64,000 nucleotides of DNA from an uncultured Agrococcus sp. Lineage in GTDB: Bacteria > Actinomycetota > Actinomycetes > Actinomycetales > Microbacteriaceae. The number at the start of each line of letters is the position of its first letter. The first letter of the stretch is position 1. Positions 8,985-16,848 of the stretch are shown here, one piece after another. The notes under the pieces were generated by a model, which saw nothing but the letters and a program-made list of their open reading frames with translations, did not search any database and had not been told where the DNA came from. The stretch is from the NCBI RefSeq assembly GCF_945915485.1, contig NZ_CAMEFJ010000003.1, positions 29,270-93,269 on the forward strand, given 5' to 3'. A program made the position numbers and the translations under genes.

Positions 8985-10838
8985 TCAGATGCGCTCCTGC
9001 GCCGCCGCGAGCGCCGCGTAGGCTCCTCCCGCTGCGAGCAGCTCGTCGTGCGTTCCGCTCTCGACGATACTGCCGGCATCCAGCACGTGAATCCTGTCGG
9101 CCGCTCGCACGGTCGACAGCCTGTGGGCGATCGCGATCACGGTGCGCCCGTGGGATGCCGCGTCGAGCGCCTGCTGCACAACGCGTTCCGAGACGGTATC
9201 GAGCGCGCTCGTCGCTTCATCGAGCACGAGCACGGCAGGGTCTTTCAGTAGCACGCGAGCGATGGCGATGCGCTGCTTCTCGCCACCCGAGAGGCGGTAT
9301 CCCCGCTCCCCCACAACCGTCTCGTACCGTTCGGGGAATCGCTCGATCGTGGCGGCGATGTTCGCGGCGCGGCAGGCCGCCTCGAGCTCGGCATCCGTTG
9401 CGTCCGGCTTCGCGTAGCGCAGATTCTCGGCGATGCTGGCGTGGAATAGGTAGGCCTCTTGACTCACGATGCCGATACCGTCCGTGAGCTCCTGCGGGTC
9501 GATCGCACGCACGTCGACCCCTGCGAACTTCACGGCACCTTCCGTCGCATCGTACAGGCGCGGCACGAGGTAACCGATAGTCGTCTTCCCGGCTCCAGAG
9601 GCACCGACGAACGCAACGAATTCACCGCGCGAGACCCGAAAGGAGACGCCTCGCAGCGTGGAAGGCTCCCCTGGTGTCGCATCCGGGTAGCGAAAAGCGA
9701 CGCGATCGAACTCGATCTCGCCGAGCCGGCGCTGGTCGATGCCGACAGGATGCTCTGGCGGCTGAATCGCGGGTCGCAGGTCGAGATACTCGAAGATGCG
9801 CGCGAATAACGCTGCCGACGTCTGCAGGTCGAGGGCGATACGCAGCAGCCCCATCATGGGCATGAGCATCCGCGCTTGCACGGCCGTGAACGCGACGAGC
9901 GTACCGGCAGTCACGAGCACGTTCCCCTGGGTTATCACGAGCCCCGCGAGCAGATAGATGATGCCGGGCAGCAACGAGATCGTGACGTTGACGATGCCGA
10001 AGAAGATCTGCCCCGTCATCGCCAGCCGTACCTGCAGCCCGATCTGCCGTTGGTTCTCGTCCGCGTATCGGCGAGACTCGTCGTTCTGCCGCCCGAACGC
10101 CTTTGCGAGCAGGATGCCGGAGACGCTCAGCGACTCCTGCGTAATGGCCGTCATATCGCTCAACGACTCCTGCGTGCGCGTTGCGATGCGGGCGCGTACC
10201 TGGCCCACGCGGCGCTGGGCGATGACCAGAACGGGCAGGAGCACGACCGCCACGAGCGTCAGTTGCCACGACAGGATCAGCATCGTGACGAGGCTCGCGA
10301 TCACGGTGACGACGTTGCCGACGACGCTCGAGACGGTGCTCTGCAGTACCCCTGCTACACCTCCCACATCGTTCTGCAAGCGTGACTGGATGACTCCCGT
10401 CTTGGTTCGTGTGAAGAACGCGAGCTCCATGCGCTGCAGATGATCGAAGAGCTTCGTGCGCAGCGAACCCATGACCGAATTGCCGACGCGAGCCGTCAGC
10501 CACGATTGCAGGATGCCGATTGCGGACGCGACGACGATCAGCGAACCCATCAGCACCAGCAGCCACAGCAGGTGCTGCATGCGCACGGTGCCGTCGGGAG
10601 GGAAGAGCGCTTCGTCGAAGATGCGCTGAATCAGCAGCGGCGGAAACACCTGGATCGCCGCGACGGCGAGCACGAGCGTGATGATGACGCTGACCGTGAA
10701 CCGATACGGCCTGAACAGCGCCGCGATGCGCCGCAGCAGATTCGGCACCTTGGGAGCCGCTGCATTGGCTGCGCGCAGCACCGACTCATCGCGTGCGCCG
10801 ACTCGGCCCCGCGGCCCGCCGCCCATCCCCATGCTCAT
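8985..10838 (-). CDS. ABC exporter, fused membrane and ATPase half-transporter
   Basis: 617 residues. Six transmembrane helices (ABC_membrane, about 45-330) precede a nucleotide-binding domain with Walker A GASGAGKTT, signature LSGGEKQR, Walker B VLVLDEATSALD and the H-loop IAIAHRLST. It is of the MsbA/MdlB type and would act as a homodimer or with an unlinked partner. It probably exports lipid or drug-like compounds. A Gly/Met-rich N-terminus precedes the first helix. The gene stands alone, and the cargo cannot be inferred from its neighbours. Confidence 0.88.
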   Translation of the reverse strand: MSMGMGGGPRGRVGARDESVLRAANAAAPKVPNLLRRIAALFRPYRFTVSVIITLVLAVAAIQVFPPLLIQRIFDEALFPPDGTVRMQHLLWLLVLMGSLIVVASAIGILQSWLTARVGNSVMGSLRTKLFDHLQRMELAFFTRTKTGVIQSRLQNDVGGVAGVLQSTVSSVVGNVVTVIASLVTMLILSWQLTLVAVVLLPVLVIAQRRVGQVRARIATRTQESLSDMTAITQESLSVSGILLAKAFGRQNDESRRYADENQRQIGLQVRLAMTGQIFFGIVNVTISLLPGIIYLLAGLVITQGNVLVTAGTLVAFTAVQARMLMPMMGLLRIALDLQTSAALFARIFEYLDLRPAIQPPEHPVGIDQRRLGEIEFDRVAFRYPDATPGEPSTLRGVSFRVSRGEFVAFVGASGAGKTTIGYLVPRLYDATEGAVKFAGVDVRAIDPQELTDGIGIVSQEAYLFHASIAENLRYAKPDATDAELEAACRAANIAATIERFPERYETVVGERGYRLSGGEKQRIAIARVLLKDPAVLVLDEATSALDTVSERVVQQALDAASHGRTVIAIAHRLSTVRAADRIHVLDAGSIVESGTHDELLAAGGAYAALAAAQERI

Positions 10839-10892
10839 ATGACGACAACACTAGTCTGCACAGCTCGCACGAGTTCACCGCCGAAGCGAGTC

Positions 10893-10965
10893 AAGTTCTC
10901 GGTCGCTGGGCGGCGACACGCCGTGAGAGCGCTCTCTCATCGCCAGGCGACCGAGAAGTTGACGG
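10893..10965 (-). repeat. REP-like palindromic element, copy A
   Basis: An imperfect palindrome of about 70 bp, bounded by AGTTCTCGGTCGC on the left and GGCGACCGAGAAGTTGACGG on the right. Read on the minus strand it aligns closely with copies at 47408-47480 and 52432-52500. It lies between two co-directional genes and has no coding content. A bidirectional hairpin role or a REP/REPIN-type repeat is possible. Confidence 0.7.
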
Positions 10966-10998
10966 CCACGTGGCTTACGTTGCGTAGCGAGACGGATC

Positions 10999-12129
10999 TC
11001 ACCCGACGGCGACGCCTACTGGCCGCTTGCCCAGGAACTTCGCGGATGGGCGGAAGATCTTCGAGTCGCGCGCTTGCTCGAGCGCGTGAGCAGTCCATCC
11101 GATCACGCGGGCCGCGGCGAAAGTCGGTGTGAACATCTCCCGCGGTATCCCGCAGTGCTCCATGACGATCGCCGCATAGAATTCGACATTGGCGCGAAGC
11201 GATCGATTCGGCTTGTGCTCTGCGAGCAGACGGTCAGCGGTCTCCTCGAAGCACATCGCCTCGGCGACCCTCGGCCCTCCGAAGCTTTCCGCGACTTGCT
11301 TCAGAAGAGCCGACCTCGGGTCGGTCGTGCGATACACGGGATGCCCGAAGCCCATCAGTCGCCGGCCGGCCCTCAACTCGCTTAGGATCCAGGCCTCGAC
11401 GTCGCTGCCGGCCGCATCTAGACTGTCGAGTGCGCGCGCGGGAGCACCACCGTGCAATGGCCCGGACAGTGCTCCGAGCGCTCCCGTCAGGCAGCTCGCC
11501 ACGTCCGCACCCGTCGAGGCGATGACGCGGCAGGTGAAGGTGGAAGCATTGAACCCGTGGTCCATCGCGGCCACGAGATAGGTTGTGAGCGCGCGTTCGT
11601 CTTCAGCCGTCGGAACACTCCCGGTCACCTGACGGAGGTAGTTCGCGACAACCCCTCGCTCGTCCAGCTGCTGTAGCGGAGCGAGTCCCTTGGCTCCGCG
11701 ATACGCAGCGGCCAAAATGATCGGTGCCGCCGCCGCGAGCTCGATCGACTCCGCCACCCGGGCATCCTCGTCGAGATCGAATACAGGGCGCATGCCCCGA
11801 GCGGACCCCAGCAGTGGAAGAGCGGATTGCAGGGCTTTCAGCGGTTCCGCCTCGGAGATTCGCACTCGCGCGACAGTTGCAGCGAGTTCCGGAGTCGACT
11901 GCGCCTGGCGGACCCGTGCCTGGAACTGCTCGAGCTCCTCCCCGGACGGCAAGTGGCCGAAGACCAGTAAGTGCCATACCGCTTCGAAGCTGGCGCCGCG
12001 GGCGAGTTCGATCGCGGAGTGATCGCGATATTGATAGAAGCCTTCGTCTCCGTTCACATCGCTGATCGCCGTCTCTGTGACTGCCACGTTGCTGAGACCG
12101 CGGGGGACCTCGATCAATTCATTCGTCAT
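10999..12129 (-). CDS. Citrate synthase family enzyme (citrate/2-methylcitrate synthase type)
   Basis: 376 residues from ATG 12129. The catalytic segments are visible: ALSGPLHGGAPARAL (first His), LMGFGHPVYRTTDPR (second His), and NVEFYAAIV, where most citrate synthases have NVDFY, so the third acid is Glu instead of Asp. Length fits the type II actinobacterial enzymes that condense acetyl- or propionyl-CoA with oxaloacetate. It is divergent from an HTH-citrate synthase fusion, and the palindrome TGCACACAGTGTGCA overlaps its start codon. No prpB or prpD is adjacent, so citrate versus methylcitrate remains open. Confidence 0.85.
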   Translation of the reverse strand: MTNELIEVPRGLSNVAVTETAISDVNGDEGFYQYRDHSAIELARGASFEAVWHLLVFGHLPSGEELEQFQARVRQAQSTPELAATVARVRISEAEPLKALQSALPLLGSARGMRPVFDLDEDARVAESIELAAAAPIILAAAYRGAKGLAPLQQLDERGVVANYLRQVTGSVPTAEDERALTTYLVAAMDHGFNASTFTCRVIASTGADVASCLTGALGALSGPLHGGAPARALDSLDAAGSDVEAWILSELRAGRRLMGFGHPVYRTTDPRSALLKQVAESFGGPRVAEAMCFEETADRLLAEHKPNRSLRANVEFYAAIVMEHCGIPREMFTPTFAAARVIGWTAHALEQARDSKIFRPSAKFLGKRPVGVAVG

Positions 12130-12143
12130 GCACACAGTGTGCA
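12129..12143. promoter_or_regulatory. Palindromic operator between the two citrate synthase genes
   Basis: TGCACAC-A-GTGTGCA is a perfect hyphenated palindrome with 7-bp arms. It begins at the ATG of the citrate synthase and lies 39 bp before the start of the divergent HTH fusion gene, whose product is the obvious candidate to bind it. Confidence 0.7.
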
Positions 12144-12181
12144 AACATGATTACCGAACTGTCAATCTTGATTGGATCAAT

Positions 12182-13399
12182 ATGGGTGATGCGCTGCCGC
12201 GGCTCACGGTCGCGCAGACTGCCGCGAGGCTTGGCGTGAAAATCGAAACCGTGTATGCGTACGTCTCGCGGGGGATGTTGGCTCGCGAGAGAAGCGCCGC
12301 CGGATCGACGTTCGACCCGCTCGAGGTTGAGGCATTCGCCCGATCTCGCCGCCCCTCGCCATCCGTCCAACACGGTCGTGCTGCAACGGATGGGCGTCCG
12401 CTGATGGTCCTCGAAACCGACATTGCGAACATCGAGGACGACGAACTCTTCTACCGAGGGACACCCCTCACCGAACTTGTGGCAACGCCGTTCGAAGACG
12501 TCGCCACCTGGCTCTGGCGCGGAGAACTCGGGGTCGACCCCGTCTTTCCCCGCGTCCCCGATGGGATGCCAACGGCGATGGATGTCATCTCTCTGCTACC
12601 TCCGCAGGCGAATTCCATCGACAGGTTGCGGACGACCGTGAACGTCCTTGGCGCCGCGGATCCTATGCGTCACGATCCCTCGGTCGAACAGTTGCGACGC
12701 GTAGGTGCGGGGCTCCTGACGGGATTCTCTCGAGCGCTCGGAGACATCGAGGTCTCGCCCGATGCATCGATCGCGGCGGGCCTCTGGAGCTCGCTCGGTG
12801 GCGTCGCCGAATCGGATCTCGCAGGGGTTCGGGCAGTCAACGCCGCGCTCGTCGTGACCGCTGACCACGACCTGGCGGTCTCGACATTCGCTGCGAGAAT
12901 CGCCGCTTCCGCACGGGCCGATGGGTACTCTGCAGTATCCGCAGCGCTCGGGGCGTTCGATTCGCCCCTGCACGGGACAGCGAGCCTGCGAGCAGTCCGC
13001 ATGATCTCCGACGTCGTTTCCGGCACAGCACCCGAGGTGGCCGTCTCCGGCGCCGTTCGGGAAGGCGGCCGCGGCGTGCCCGGCTTCGGGCAGCCGCTCT
13101 ACGTGAAAGCTGACCCACGCGCGGAAATTCTGCTACCGCTGGTCGAGCCGCTTGCGGATGCCCGACCCGTGCTCGATGCCGTCCGTTCAATCTCGGAGGT
13201 CGTCGGGCGACGCGCCCGCCTGTTTCCGAATATCGATCTCGCACTTGCGGCGCTCGTCAGAGCCGCAAGGATGACCGACGACGCCGGCAGTGCCATCTTC
13301 GCGATCGGCCGTACGGCAGGCTGGATCGCTCACATCCTGGCCGAATACGGTGAACGGCCGCTGCGTTTGCGGCCGCGAGGGAGGTTCTCCGGCGCGTGA
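12182..13399 (+). CDS. HTH domain fused to a citrate synthase-like domain, probable regulator
   Basis: 405 residues from ATG 12182. Residues about 6-55 form a MerR/excisionase-type helix-turn-helix (LTVAQTAARLGVKIETVYAY, with wing residues to FDPLEVEAFARS). The rest is a citrate synthase fold. It keeps the first catalytic His (FDSPLHGTAS) and the Asp (NIDLALA), but has Gln in place of the second catalytic His (GFGQPLY against GFGHPVY in the neighbour). I infer that it senses an acyl-CoA or oxoacid and controls the divergent enzyme, rather than catalysing. Weak catalysis cannot be excluded. Confidence 0.8.
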   Translation: MGDALPRLTVAQTAARLGVKIETVYAYVSRGMLARERSAAGSTFDPLEVEAFARSRRPSPSVQHGRAATDGRPLMVLETDIANIEDDELFYRGTPLTELVATPFEDVATWLWRGELGVDPVFPRVPDGMPTAMDVISLLPPQANSIDRLRTTVNVLGAADPMRHDPSVEQLRRVGAGLLTGFSRALGDIEVSPDASIAAGLWSSLGGVAESDLAGVRAVNAALVVTADHDLAVSTFAARIAASARADGYSAVSAALGAFDSPLHGTASLRAVRMISDVVSGTAPEVAVSGAVREGGRGVPGFGQPLYVKADPRAEILLPLVEPLADARPVLDAVRSISEVVGRRARLFPNIDLALAALVRAARMTDDAGSAIFAIGRTAGWIAHILAEYGERPLRLRPRGRFSGA

Positions 13400-13406
13400 A
13401 CGGTGA

Positions 13407-14099
13407 TCACTCGGTTGGCGTCGCCCCTGCTGCGACGAACAACTCCCGGTGATGCGCCAGTCGTGACCTATCGGTGGGCGCACCGTGCCCGGGCAGCAGG
13501 ATGCGCTCGCCGCGCTCCTCAATAGCGTCCAGCGCCTGCAGCCAGCCGTCGAGATCCGAGGCGTCATCCCACTGCGGATCGGCCCCCACCTCGACGAGAT
13601 CGCCCGCGATCGTCGCGCTCCCCTCGACGTGCACGACGAGATCACCGAGCGTGTGCGCTGTGGGTTGCGGTTCGAGTGTCACCCGCTGCGTTCCGACGAA
13701 CATCGTGTAGCTGTCTGCGACGGGCACCGACGGCACCACGACGGCCACCGTCTCGAGCTCTTCGTCCGCTTCACCTTCGGCGCCCTGAGCGAGCCCAGCC
13801 GCACGGTGCTCAGTGGGGTGAGCCATGATGTGCTCAACGGCTTGCGTGTGGGCGTAGGACGGCACGCCTTCGAACGATGCCAGAGCGAGGAAGTGGTCCC
13901 AGTGCGGATGTGTCACGACCGTCCCGACGACACGGTCACCACGAGCTTCAATCGCTTCTCGAAACAGCTTTGCTCGGGACGGACGGGTGCCCGGGTCGAC
14001 GACGAGCGCCTCGCCGTTCGAGGCGATGACGTAGGCGTTCATCGATGCTTCCGGCATGACCCAGCGATCGATTTCGTCTGCGACGCGTTCGAGTTGCAT
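13407..14099 (-). CDS. MBL-fold metallo-hydrolase
   Basis: 230 residues with the metal-binding motif THPHWDH (about 63-69) and later ligands TAHTLGDL, AGDLVE and LPGHGAP. It belongs to the glyoxalase II-like branch of the metallo-beta-lactamase superfamily and is cytoplasmic, with no signal peptide. Substrates in this branch include thioesters, quorum-sensing lactones and phosphodiesters. Neither motif nor context separates these. It is convergent with the HTH-citrate synthase gene, 7 bp away. Confidence 0.8.
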   Translation of the reverse strand: MQLERVADEIDRWVMPEASMNAYVIASNGEALVVDPGTRPSRAKLFREAIEARGDRVVGTVVTHPHWDHFLALASFEGVPSYAHTQAVEHIMAHPTEHRAAGLAQGAEGEADEELETVAVVVPSVPVADSYTMFVGTQRVTLEPQPTAHTLGDLVVHVEGSATIAGDLVEVGADPQWDDASDLDGWLQALDAIEERGERILLPGHGAPTDRSRLAHHRELFVAAGATPTE

Positions 14100-14158
14100 T
14101 GCTCAAGGGTAGCGGAGTGTGTGATGCCATCCCCAGGTCGAGCACATACCGTGACCGT

Positions 14159-14590
14159 ATGGGGAGGAAAGGCGCCGTAGCGGGGGCTGCAGTGTTCGCA
14201 GCACTCGCCGTTCTCGCCGGGCAGGGATGCGCATCCGGGCACGCATGCCCCGCAGTCGCGTGGGCGGACACGCTCACGGTCGAAGCCGACGGCGACACCG
14301 ATCGTGTCGATCTCCTCGAGCTTTGCTTCGCCGGTCACTGCATGTTCGATGAGGATCTGCCTTCGGATTCGCCGCTCTCGCATCTGCCGTACGAACGAGT
14401 CGACGAGAACACCTGGCAGTTCGACTTCTTCGCCGACCCTCCCGACGAGATCGAAGTGCGCGTCTTGGATGCGGATGACCACCTGCTCGCCGAGTCGAAC
14501 CAGCCGCTCGAGTGGGTCGTCTCCAATTACCCTCACGGAGAGGAGTGCGGTGGTCCGGGTACTGCCGAGGTGAGGATAGCGGTCGAATGA
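14159..14590 (+). CDS. Small secreted protein, paralogue of the lipoprotein at 16.3 kb
   Basis: 143 residues from ATG 14159. A hydrophobic signal segment (residues 5-25) ends at GQGCASG. Six cysteines remain in the mature part, including CFAGHC. The sequence is acidic and ends VSNYPHGEECGGPGTAEVRIAVE. Length, acidic character and the ending EEC/EDC-Gly...Ile-Arg/Ala resemble the lipoprotein at 16283-16717. I do not recognise a family. It is likely extracytoplasmic, possibly a lipoprotein, although its lipobox is not canonical. Confidence 0.55.
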   Translation: MGRKGAVAGAAVFAALAVLAGQGCASGHACPAVAWADTLTVEADGDTDRVDLLELCFAGHCMFDEDLPSDSPLSHLPYERVDENTWQFDFFADPPDEIEVRVLDADDHLLAESNQPLEWVVSNYPHGEECGGPGTAEVRIAVE

Positions 14591-14807
14591 ACGCCGCTTT
14601 CAAGATTTCGGAGCAGGGTGCTCAGCGTGCGAAGGGAAAGAGCCAGGGCAAGTTCGCGTTCACAGCGTGCCTTCGACTCGACGGAACGAACTTCGTGGAA
14701 AGCACCCCGGATTACTCCCCGCTGCGAAGAAGCGTGGGGTTGCCCGATATCGCGGTGAGATTGCAGCTCGAGGAGGTGGAAGGCGGTAACTATTGCCCTG
14801 AGGGACC

Positions 14808-15392
14808 TTAGCCGCGCTGTGCGAAGAACTCCTGCGCGAGCATCCCCATGAGAACCTGATCGTGAAACCGTCCGTCGTGGAAGGTCGCAGCACGACGTAC
14901 CCCTTCTCGGACGAATCCGCACCGTTCGTATGAACGAATCGCGCGATCGTTGAACGCCCACACCTGGAGTTCGATCTTGTTGAGGCCCAGTTCGAGGAAG
15001 CCGTAGTCGATCATGAGGTTCGTCGCCTCGGGCCCGTACCCCTGCCCTACGTGATCGGGTCCGATGATGATCGCGAAGGTGCCGATCCGTTCGCGCGGTG
15101 TTATGCCCCATAGCGTTATGTGGCCGACGAGTTCATCACCGGCCATGATCGCGAAGCCTGCGGAACCGGGTCCGTCGTTCTTACTCCAGCCTCGGAACTG
15201 TTCGACGGTCTGCGGCACCGGCTGCGGGCGGACGACATCCTGCTGCAACGTAGCCCATTCGGGAGACTGCCACCATTCGGCGAGCTGTTGCAGGTGAGAT
15301 TCCTCTGCCTGCACGAAGCGGATGCGGTCGCTGCGAAGAAGTGCGGCCCCGTATGCGAGGGCGTCCTGGCTGCTTGCAAAATCGATGTTCAT
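14808..15392 (-). CDS. GNAT family N-acetyltransferase
   Basis: 194 residues from ATG 15392; an upstream ATG at 15428 would add 12. It has the RimJ/RimL-type acetyltransferase fold. The acetyl-CoA loop GPDHVGQGYGPEAT matches Q/RxxGxG/A, and LGLNKIELQVWAFNDRAIRSYERCGF is the standard beta5/alpha4 segment with the Asn and Tyr of motif B. The acceptor is unknown. An N-terminal amino group or a small amine is typical of the family. Confidence 0.85.
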   Translation of the reverse strand: MNIDFASSQDALAYGAALLRSDRIRFVQAEESHLQQLAEWWQSPEWATLQQDVVRPQPVPQTVEQFRGWSKNDGPGSAGFAIMAGDELVGHITLWGITPRERIGTFAIIIGPDHVGQGYGPEATNLMIDYGFLELGLNKIELQVWAFNDRAIRSYERCGFVREGVRRAATFHDGRFHDQVLMGMLAQEFFAQRG

Positions 15393-15440
15393 GTCGATCA
15401 CGCTATCGAGAGTTGCTCGTGTGGGCATCGGCCGTTGGGA

Positions 15441-15900
15441 CTACTGCGGCGGGTGCATTCGCCGACGCAGCAGCTGTTCTCGGAGGATGTCTGCATGCCC
15501 GCAGTGCTGTGCATACTCGCGAAACACGTGCAGCAGAACCCACCGCAGCGGCAAGGGTCCGCGACGGTTGCCCGCTAGACCATGTTAGAGTTCGAAACCG
15601 CTCAGCCGCTCGTCGGATGCGCGACGTCGCAATTCGAACTCCGCTGGAATCGATGCGATCGTGTCATTGGTCGCGAGCTTGAAGGACGCCCCTGGCGTCT
15701 CTGGTATCCCGGAGACAGAACGAGGAAGGCCGTCGAACGCCTCCTCGAACCACACTCGCTCGACGAACGCAGCGTGCTTGACGAGCCCGAGCAGTGTCGT
15801 CTTCGAAGGAAACTCGCTTCGTCCTCGCTCATGCCATCGAGAGACGCGACGAGCATCCGCCGGCGCTGATCGCAATTACGTCTGCACATCGGCGCTGTAG
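15441..15900 (-). pseudogene. Broken DUF664/DinB-type (mycothiol-dependent) gene
   Basis: Three parts of one protein can be read. RRMLVASLDGMSEDEASF lies near 15812-15865. After a one-base frame change near 15810 come FPSKTTLLGLVKHAAFVERV and the middle of the protein. An in-frame TAA at 15585-15587 follows, and then the frame continues with LPLRWVLLHVFREYAQHCGH to a stop at 15441. The latter is the classic C-terminus of DUF664 proteins, relatives of the mycothiol S-transferases. With both a frameshift and a stop, the gene is almost certainly inactive, unless these are sequencing errors. Confidence 0.8.
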
Positions 15901-15925
15901 TGCTCGCGCGAGTCGGGGGCACCGA

Positions 15926-16132
15926 TCATGACGTTCTATTGCTGGCGTTCTGCTCCTCGCGCAAGATGCGCAGTGCTTTCGGACCGAACCCGTGCAGTGC
16001 GAGCAGCTCCTCATCGCTCATCTGGGAAACCCGCTTCATCGTCGTGACGTTGATCTCACGAAGAGCGGACGCAGCGGGGCGACCGATCTTCGGTAGGTCA
16101 CCGATCTGCTCGGGCAGGTTGCGCGTGCTCAC
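15926..16132 (-). CDS. Small helix-hairpin-helix DNA-binding protein
   Basis: 68 residues. Two helix-hairpin-helix-like segments are visible: DLPKIGRPAASALREI near 12-28, and a clearer one with ELLALHGFGPKALRILREEQ near 42-62, where GFGPKA is the hairpin. The arrangement resembles the RNA polymerase alpha C-terminal domain and similar HhH modules that bind DNA non-specifically. No catalytic domain is attached. Its role is unknown. The DUF664 pseudogene follows immediately. Confidence 0.7.
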   Translation of the reverse strand: MSTRNLPEQIGDLPKIGRPAASALREINVTTMKRVSQMSDEELLALHGFGPKALRILREEQNASNRTS

Positions 16133-16282
16133 GCATTCAGCCTACGCGTCGAACACGCTGCCGGTCCGGAACACGACTCCGCCGTCTCAAGGCGAGGATG
16201 CGCCCACACACACACGGTGCCGTTCAGTCTCTGTGCCGTTCACGGGCAGAACGTGCTCAGCATCCGGCCGTAGTGTCGCAGC

Positions 16283-16717
16283 ATGACCACACGAACGAGA
16301 CCCCTCACGGCAGTCGTCGCAGTGGCAGCGACACTCGCGCTCGCCGGATGCGTGCCGGGACAGTTGACAGAACCGGACTGCCCCCTGGTCGACTACGATG
16401 TCGTCATCAGCGTAACGATCGAGTCGGAGCTGGAGATCGACGACGTCGGCATCTGCGACGATGACGAGTGCACGACCGACGACGACATCGCTGAGGGTTC
16501 AGATGTCGACAGCGTCTACCCCGCGCACAGCGAAGGAACCACATGGAACTTCTCTATTATTCGCTGGATGCCCGAATCCGCCCGGTTCGTCGCGCTCGTC
16601 GACGGCGAGGAACTCGACCTCGGTTGGCATGATCTCGAGATAACGCACACCCCGATCGTCGAGGGCGAGGATTGCGGCAGCATCCCCTCGTATGAGCCGC
16701 TGACCATTCGAGCGTGA
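16283..16717 (+). CDS. Small acidic lipoprotein, paralogue of the protein at 14.2 kb
   Basis: 144 residues with a textbook lipoprotein signal: MTTRTRPL, a hydrophobic core, and lipobox LAGC with Cys at 23. The mature part is very acidic and holds CDDDEC and EDC motifs. The end (SIPSYEPLTIRA) and overall size match the protein at 14159-14590. No known family is recognised. It would be anchored on the outer membrane face, where it might bind metal or a partner protein, but this is speculative. Confidence 0.7.
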   Translation: MTTRTRPLTAVVAVAATLALAGCVPGQLTEPDCPLVDYDVVISVTIESELEIDDVGICDDDECTTDDDIAEGSDVDSVYPAHSEGTTWNFSIIRWMPESARFVALVDGEELDLGWHDLEITHTPIVEGEDCGSIPSYEPLTIRA

Positions 16718-16848
16718 CGCTCGGTTGGATCTGAGCAAACGGTGTCCTGTAGCTGACGCTGCAGAGACGCTCAAGAGGCAAATCGCCGAGCCCGGTTCAC
16801 AACGCAAATCGGGTACGCAGGAACTGTGTCGTTGGCTCGCTGTACGCT

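Noticed and set aside
14587..14811. 74-codon ORF whose ATG overlaps the stop of the secreted protein
   Set aside because: The ATGA junction looks like coupling, but the sequence has no domain and no conserved look. Left as non-coding between two genes.
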